Assembly: GCA_003445095.1 (NCBI GenBank)
Contig: DLVS01000101.1
Coordinates: 1-11,252 of the forward strand
Direction: 5' to 3'
DNA: 11,252 nucleotides
DNA from: Verrucomicrobiales bacterium
GTDB lineage: Bacteria > Verrucomicrobiota > Verrucomicrobiia > Limisphaerales > UBA9464
Shown here piece after piece: positions 6,819 to 11,252 of the stretch. Under the pieces are notes generated by a model. That model was given only the letters and a program-made list of their open reading frames with translations, ran no database searches and had not been told where the DNA came from. Within the stretch, counting starts at the first letter, position 1, and every line of letters starts with the position of its first letter. A program made the translations under genes and the position numbers.

Positions 6819-9095
6819 TCACGGTTTGCGGATGAGCGCCGGGGCATCCGGTAGCGGGAGGGCGAACGTCTTCAGTGGGACCACCTCAGCGACTTTAGCG
6901 TCCTCCTTGAGGCGATAAGAGCGGTCGGGCTCGAGGTTGGTGAAAACCTGCCGAGTGCCGCTGCCCGGCCAAAGGACCTCCAGCGACTTAATTGCCTTCG
7001 CGTCTCCGAGGCCAATCTCTTGCCGCAGCGGGTTGCTCCCAAAACTGCCGCCCGTGTTAACCGTGTGGTGAATGACTCGTTCCCCCGTCGGACCGCTCAA
7101 CGTCAGTTTAAGACGCGCGCCGATTCCTGGGCGGTTCGCCTTCACGCCGACCAATTGTAGCTTCACCCAGTGATTGCCGTGACCGGGGTTGGCAAACAAA
7201 GCGTTGGGCGTGATGTCGCCGGAGTACGCGCCCCCCATGTCGATATGGACGTCTTGGTCCCCGTCATTATCAATGTCGGCAAATGAAACTCCGTGGCCCT
7301 TCTGTAAATGGCCAAAGCCACCACTCGTAGTGACGTCCTGAAAGCTCTTCCCGTCGGCATTCCGGAACATGCGATTAGGGATTGTGGTGGTAAGATCCGG
7401 ATTGCCGGTTCCGAGGTAGAAGTCGAGCCAGCCATCGTTGTCGAGGTCCCCAAAATTGGCGCCCATTCCATGAAGCACGTGATCCAAATTGGCCGCCTTA
7501 CTCACGTCTTCGAACGTGCCGTTTCCGCGATTGTGGTACAGCTTCGCGTGCTCGCCATTGTTCGGAAGCCCGAGGTAGTCTGCGGCAATATCTCCCACAT
7601 CTCGGATGAAGTAACTGCCCACATAGAGATCTTCGAAGCCGTCGTTGTCGTAGTCGAAAAACCAGGTGGGAAAACTCCAAATCGGCTTCTGCACACCCGC
7701 GGCGGCTCCGACTTCCGTGAACGTCCAGGTGTTCGTTCCGCTACTGGCGGGCGCGGGACCGTCGTTCCGGAACAGTTGATTGGGCTTGCCGAGGATGGAG
7801 ACGTACAAGTCGGGCCTTCCGTCGTTATTAAAGTCCCCCGTAGTCACCCCTTTCACGTAGGAGTTGATCCGCAGGCCAGCGCCCAAAGCCATTTCCGTGA
7901 ACGTCCCGTCGCGGTTGTTCCGGTACAACTCGCAGGAGTGCCGGGGCTCATTCTGGGCCGTCTCATTGCCGATGAACACATCGAGCCAACCGTCGCCGTC
8001 GAAATCGAACCAAACCGCAGTTTGGCTTGGATGAAACGACAACATTCCCACGGCCGCCGTTACGTCCTCAAATGTGCCGTCCCCATTGTTTCGCAACAGC
8101 GAGTCCGGGAATCGCCCGCCTTCCCGAGCCCAGGCGCCTCGAACCACTAGCACGTCCGGATATCCATCGTTGTTGTAATCGGTGGTCACCAGATTGAGCC
8201 CGCCGGTCAGTCCAGTCAGCCCCGCCTCCTTCGTCCGATCAGAGAACGTGCCATCACCGTTGTTGTGGAAGAGGGTCATCTGATCGCTCAAACCAATGGA
8301 CGTGACCATCACGTCCAGAAGTCCATCACCGTCGAAATCCTCAACCGCGCTGCCGCCCGAGAGTTGGTTGATGGCCAGTCCGGCGGGCCCCGCGATCTCA
8401 GGGAATCGGCCAATGTCGTAATCAGAAGCAAACGTTTTCGGTGGAATCAGCCAGCGGGCCGGGACCCGATCGGGATAGTCTCCGACGGTCATGGCGCTTA
8501 CGTTCAACAACCAGCGAGCTGAGAGGTTGTCGGGATATTTTTGCAGCAAGTTGGTCAGGATGCCGATGGCGGCGCGGGAGCCTTCCTGCCATTTATGAAT
8601 ACCGTGCCCTTCGATGGGCAACAGGCAGGACTGGCTGGTATGATTGGTGAGGCAGTTCCTCAATTCTCCCATCCGAAGGTGCGCCAGAGCTCGGTTAATC
8701 TCAATGTTGATGTCGTTGGTGGCGCTCTGGCGGATACCCAGCTTTTGGGTCAGTCGACTTAATCGACCGAAGGCGGCGAGGGCCTCTTCATTTTTGCCCG
8801 CTTGAAGCAGTTGAGTGCCGAGATAGTACTCCAGGGGGACGGCATTCGCCGGGACCGTGTTGGTGGCCAATTGCTCTTGGAGCAGGCGAATCTGTTCCAA
8901 CGTCAGGAACTGATTCTGCTGAGGCGTCGTCTGCTTAGCCAGCCGGGCCAAAAGTTCAGCCATCTGGGCGGTGCCGCTCTTGGGCGGGCTGCTAGTAGAT
9001 GCCGCGGTTGAGATTGTCGACGCGAGGGGGAGCCACGCCACCAGGGCGAACAGTGGGGCGAGCCGACACTCCGCGTGAATGCGAAAATGGATCAT
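6819..9095 (-). CDS. Secreted CRTAC1-type protein: TPR-like N-terminus, seven FG-GAP/VCBS calcium repeats, ASPIC_UnbV C-terminus
   Basis: The 758-residue exported protein has a signal peptide at about 1-32 (hydrophobic LAPLFALVAWLPLA, then STAAS). Helical TPR-like repeats follow at about 85-145 and 170-200. Seven FG-GAP/VCBS repeats each carry an integrin-like calcium loop of the form D-x-[DN]-x-D-G: DFDGDG (253), DYNNDG (306), DFDGDG (364), DFNNDG (421), DYDNDG (481), DLDNDG (550) and DIDNDG (607), most followed by a 'lDvyvg' strand. Residues about 640-730 form the ASPIC_UnbV domain (GIGARLKLTLSG, VNTGGSFGSNPLRQEIGLG, LEVLWPGSGTRQVF). The repeats probably build a beta-propeller at the surface or in the periplasm. 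In the family this suggests a binding or adhesion role, or a carbohydrate-related one; no catalytic motif is visible. ATG 9095 gives the signal peptide but has no strong ribosome site. It is convergent with uxaE and divergent from the cytochrome gene. Confidence 0.9.
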   Translation of the reverse strand: MIHFRIHAECRLAPLFALVAWLPLASTISTAASTSSPPKSGTAQMAELLARLAKQTTPQQNQFLTLEQIRLLQEQLATNTVPANAVPLEYYLGTQLLQAGKNEEALAAFGRLSRLTQKLGIRQSATNDINIEINRALAHLRMGELRNCLTNHTSQSCLLPIEGHGIHKWQEGSRAAIGILTNLLQKYPDNLSARWLLNVSAMTVGDYPDRVPARWLIPPKTFASDYDIGRFPEIAGPAGLAINQLSGGSAVEDFDGDGLLDVMVTSIGLSDQMTLFHNNGDGTFSDRTKEAGLTGLTGGLNLVTTDYNNDGYPDVLVVRGAWAREGGRFPDSLLRNNGDGTFEDVTAAVGMLSFHPSQTAVWFDFDGDGWLDVFIGNETAQNEPRHSCELYRNNRDGTFTEMALGAGLRINSYVKGVTTGDFNNDGRPDLYVSILGKPNQLFRNDGPAPASSGTNTWTFTEVGAAAGVQKPIWSFPTWFFDYDNDGFEDLYVGSYFIRDVGDIAADYLGLPNNGEHAKLYHNRGNGTFEDVSKAANLDHVLHGMGANFGDLDNDGWLDFYLGTGNPDLTTTIPNRMFRNADGKSFQDVTTSGGFGHLQKGHGVSFADIDNDGDQDVHIDMGGAYSGDITPNALFANPGHGNHWVKLQLVGVKANRPGIGARLKLTLSGPTGERVIHHTVNTGGSFGSNPLRQEIGLGDAKAIKSLEVLWPGSGTRQVFTNLEPDRSYRLKEDAKVAEVVPLKTFALPLPDAPALIRKP

Positions 9096-9389
9096 TGTTG
9101 ACCGAGGCAGGACGACCTTTCAGGCCAGGCCGATTACCGAGAGGTCAAGGCTTAGATACTCTTTGCGAAACTGGGCTGCAACAACGGCGATATTCGATCC
9201 AAGTGGTCCGCGGCTGCGCCAAGCTCCTCTTCGGTAGGGATGGCCCGTTGGACCCTCCCCGGTCGGGTAGTGTCCAATCAGGACACTACCGGTGAGCCCG
9301 GGTGATTGCGGTGGATTTGAAGTACGGGCACGATCACAGCGTCAGCCGGTAGCCCGCTTGTTTTGGGGTCTTCAGGCTTTTTCCAAATC
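9096..9389. promoter_or_regulatory. Divergent intergenic region between the FG-GAP gene and the PSD cytochrome gene
   Basis: The 294 bases separate two exported-protein genes transcribed outward, so they should carry both promoters. I see no confident -35/-10 pair on either strand. The main feature is the perfect palindrome at 9266-9290, about 100 bases upstream of the GTG at 9390 and about 170 bases upstream of the minus-strand ATG at 9095. Short plus-strand frames here have no recognisable protein content. Confidence 0.4.
9266..9290. repeat. Perfect 10-bp inverted repeat with 5-base spacer between divergent genes
   Basis: The arms are GGTAGTGTCC (9266-9275) and GGACACTACC (9281-9290), separated by AATCA. 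All ten positions are complementary, and the next outward pair is a mismatch. It is not followed by a T-run and sits upstream of both genes, so it is not a natural rho-independent terminator for either. It could be a dimeric operator with core TGTCC/GGACA, or a palindromic scar or end of a mobile or REP-like element. No transposase lies in the window. Confidence 0.7.
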
Positions 9390-11252
9390 GTGCGCACATC
9401 CCGTCTTCGTCAGATCCTCGTTCTACTCGGCTCAACGGCTGTGCTTGCGGGCGTCGTTGCGGCGGCAGACGCGCATGACGTTGGCGCACTCAAGACCGGT
9501 TTCGCGGACTCGGCGCTCCCGGTATTGAAGGAGTATTGTCTCGGCTGTCACTCAACCGAGAAGCACAAGGGCGACCTCGACCTCGAACGCTTCACTTCAT
9601 CGGACGAAGTACTCAAGCATCCGAAGGTGTGGGAGGCAGTAATAGAGCAGCTTTCTCTAGGGGAGATGCCGCCAAAAGAGAAACCTCAGCCCACGCCGGC
9701 CGAACGTGAGAATTTGCTTAACTGGGTCAACACCGCGCTCGACGTCGCCGCGCACGCTCGAGCCGGCGACCCCGGCCCGGTGGTGCTGCGTCGCCTCTCC
9801 AATGCGGAATATACTTATACGATTCGCGACCTAACGGGGGTCGAGGCGCTTGACCCGGCTAAGGAATTCCCGGTGGATTCAGCTTCGGGCGAAGGTTTCA
9901 TGAACGTGGGAAACTCACTCGTCATGTCGCCGGCGCTGGTGACGAAATTCCTCGACGCGGGCAAGGACGTCGCGAATCACGCGGTGCTGCTGCCCGATGG
10001 GTTTCGTTTCTCCGCAAGCACTTCCCCCAGCGACTGGGCCGAAGAGCGCCTCACCGCCATTCGTGCCTTCTACGCGCGGTTCACGGAGAGCGGCGGTGGC
10101 TCAGCAGTCAATCTGCAGGGCATCAAATTCGACACTAAAGACGGCGGTGTCTTGCCTCTGGGCAGGTATCTGGAGGCGACCCTCGCGGAACGCGAAACGC
10201 TGAAAGCAGGGAAAAAGTCCATCGCCGAGGTCGCTGGTGAACGGGGATTGAACGAAAAGTATCTTCGCACCCTGTGGGGCGCTCTAAACGATTCCAGGCC
10301 TTCTTTGGTGCTTGACCCGATTCGCGCCGAATGGCGAACGGCGGCACCCGGTGAGGCGGTCGCCTTGGGGAAGAAGATTTCCCAGTGGCAGCAGGCGCTA
10401 TGGCGTTTCACGCAGGTCGGCCATATCGGAAAACGCGATGGACCGACCGCCTGGGAGGTTCCGGTGACACCCCTCGCCAGCGCCCGTGAGATTCGGATGA
10501 AGATCCCAGCGCCACCTTCGAGCAACGATGTGACGTTGTATCTGGTGACCTCCGACGCAGGAGACGGAAACGAGAATGACTTCGCTGTTTGGGAAAATCC
10601 CCGACTCGTCGCGCCGGGGCGGCCCGATCTTCCGCTGCGGGACGTGCGTAAGGCGGTGAGCGCGCTGACCGCGAATCGGAAGAAGGTCCTCTCCAGTGCG
10701 GCAACGTGCCTCGCCGCGGCCGCAGAAATCAACGGGTCGACGAATCGGATCGAGGTCCAGTCCTTAGCGAAAAAGCATGGCGCCGAAGCCACCGTTTTGG
10801 CCGCGTGGCTGGACTGCCTGGGTATCGGCGCGGGAGAGGCACGCGTTGCGGGACATCTAACGCAAACCATGGAGAGCCTGCAGAGTTACGATTTCATCAA
10901 GGGCTGGACCGGCGCGGATGCCTTGAGCGTGATCGCGAACTCCTCCGACCAACACGTGCGCGTCCCAGGCAACATGAAGCCGCACAGCGTGGCGGTGCAT
11001 CCGTCGCCCAAGCTGCGTGTTGTGGTCGGTTGGCGCAGCCCCATCGCGACAACGCTGCGGATTGAGGGAGTGATTCAGCATGCGCATCCCGAGTGCGGCA
11101 ACGGCATCACGTGGGCGCTGGAATTGCGGCGCGGGAACTCGCGTCAAAAACTCGCGGGTGGGACGGCTCAAGGGGCGAAAGAAGTAGGCTTCGGTCCGTT
11201 TGAGAACCTCGCCGTGCAGCCCGGTGACTTGATCTCCGTAGTGGTCGGGCCA
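9390..11252 (+). CDS. Secreted planctomycete-type cytochrome c protein (PSD + DUF1587), 3' end beyond window
   Basis: An open frame runs unbroken from 9390 to the window end (621 codons, no stop), so the gene is partial. The chosen start is GTG 9390, because it yields a signal peptide (VRTSRLRQILVLLGSTAVLAGVVAAADA). A TTG at 9363 is in frame but would precede that leader with a non-leader stretch. CLGCH at 50-54 is a c-type heme site (Cys50, Cys53, His54), with LGEMPPKEK at 90-98 offering Met93 as the likely sixth ligand; this is the planctomycete cytochrome C (PSD) module. RRLSNAEYTYTIRDLTG (134-150) and the following EFPVDSASGEGFMNVG open a DUF1587 domain. Residues about 200-621 match no domain I can name firmly; relatives continue into DUF1592, DUF1588 and DUF1585 beyond this point. 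The family is common in PVC bacteria and is taken to be exported electron-transfer or polymer-degradation machinery of unproven function. Confidence 0.88.
   Translation, partial: MRTSRLRQILVLLGSTAVLAGVVAAADAHDVGALKTGFADSALPVLKEYCLGCHSTEKHKGDLDLERFTSSDEVLKHPKVWEAVIEQLSLGEMPPKEKPQPTPAERENLLNWVNTALDVAAHARAGDPGPVVLRRLSNAEYTYTIRDLTGVEALDPAKEFPVDSASGEGFMNVGNSLVMSPALVTKFLDAGKDVANHAVLLPDGFRFSASTSPSDWAEERLTAIRAFYARFTESGGGSAVNLQGIKFDTKDGGVLPLGRYLEATLAERETLKAGKKSIAEVAGERGLNEKYLRTLWGALNDSRPSLVLDPIRAEWRTAAPGEAVALGKKISQWQQALWRFTQVGHIGKRDGPTAWEVPVTPLASAREIRMKIPAPPSSNDVTLYLVTSDAGDGNENDFAVWENPRLVAPGRPDLPLRDVRKAVSALTANRKKVLSSAATCLAAAAEINGSTNRIEVQSLAKKHGAEATVLAAWLDCLGIGAGEARVAGHLTQTMESLQSYDFIKGWTGADALSVIANSSDQHVRVPGNMKPHSVAVHPSPKLRVVVGWRSPIATTLRIEGVIQHAHPECGNGITWALELRRGNSRQKLAGGTAQGAKEVGFGPFENLAVQPGDLISVVVGP

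Noticed and set aside
7308..8150. 280-codon plus-strand frame antisense to the FG-GAP gene
   Set aside because: Its Val/Ile-rich repeats mirror the reverse complement of the repeated D-x-D-x-DG codons, so it is a shadow of the repeat gene.
10070..10870. 266-codon minus-strand frame near the right edge
   Set aside because: It is antisense to the continuous PSD/DUF1587 frame, which carries a heme motif and runs over 600 codons without a stop.
1..11252. CRISPR array, insertion sequence, integrase or toxin-antitoxin/defence module
   Set aside because: No regularly spaced repeats and no transposase, integrase, nuclease or toxin motifs were seen on either strand.

Overview
The window is GC-rich bacterial DNA with the gene content of the PVC superphylum, most likely Verrucomicrobiota (Pedosphaeraceae/Limisphaerales-like) and less likely Planctomycetota. 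This rests on three secreted or periplasmic families that are hugely expanded in those phyla: a TIGR02604-type 'membrane-bound dehydrogenase' beta-propeller with HEAT repeats, a CRTAC1-type FG-GAP/ASPIC_UnbV protein, and a planctomycete-cytochrome (PSD)/DUF1587 protein. The assignment is an inference from families, not from a marker gene.

Layout. (1) 1-1698, minus strand: an S9 prolyl-oligopeptidase-like gene with signal peptide and nucleophile Ser, cut off before its catalytic Asp and His. It abuts, in another frame, about 70 bases resembling the C-terminal part of a formate dehydrogenase alpha subunit. This is either a real rearrangement that broke the peptidase or an assembly chimera. (2) 1807-2688, minus strand: a CPBP-family intramembrane protease. 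(3) 2876-4939, plus strand: a secreted beta-propeller/HEAT protein lacking the C-terminal CxxCH heme domain that usually ends this family. (4) 4940-5547: about 600 bases without a conventional gene. Its last 210 bases hold the most intriguing small-scale structure in the window: a nested inverted-repeat element (5337-5423), a perfect AGGAGG Shine-Dalgarno, and a 44-codon ORF whose stop overlaps the GTG start of the next gene as GTGA. (5) 5548-6804, plus strand: a tagaturonate epimerase (UxaE family), a hexuronate catabolism enzyme. (6) 6819-9095, minus strand: a secreted FG-GAP/ASPIC_UnbV protein, convergent with uxaE over a 14-base gap. (7) 9096-9389: a divergent promoter region containing a perfect 10-bp-arm palindrome. 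(8) 9390-11252, plus strand: a secreted c-type cytochrome of the PSD/DUF1587 class that is open to the window end.

How the genes fit together. UxaE links the region to uronic-acid (pectin-type sugar) catabolism. The three large exported proteins are typical of the enlarged surface or periplasmic repertoire that PVC bacteria are thought to use on polysaccharides, but no substrate can be read from this sequence. Gene orientations alternate (- - + + - +), so apart from the possible sORF-uxaE pair there is no clear operon. I do not see a complete, obviously undescribed multi-gene system. The candidates worth checking are the uxaE leader, the palindrome between two divergent exported-protein genes, and the left-edge junction.
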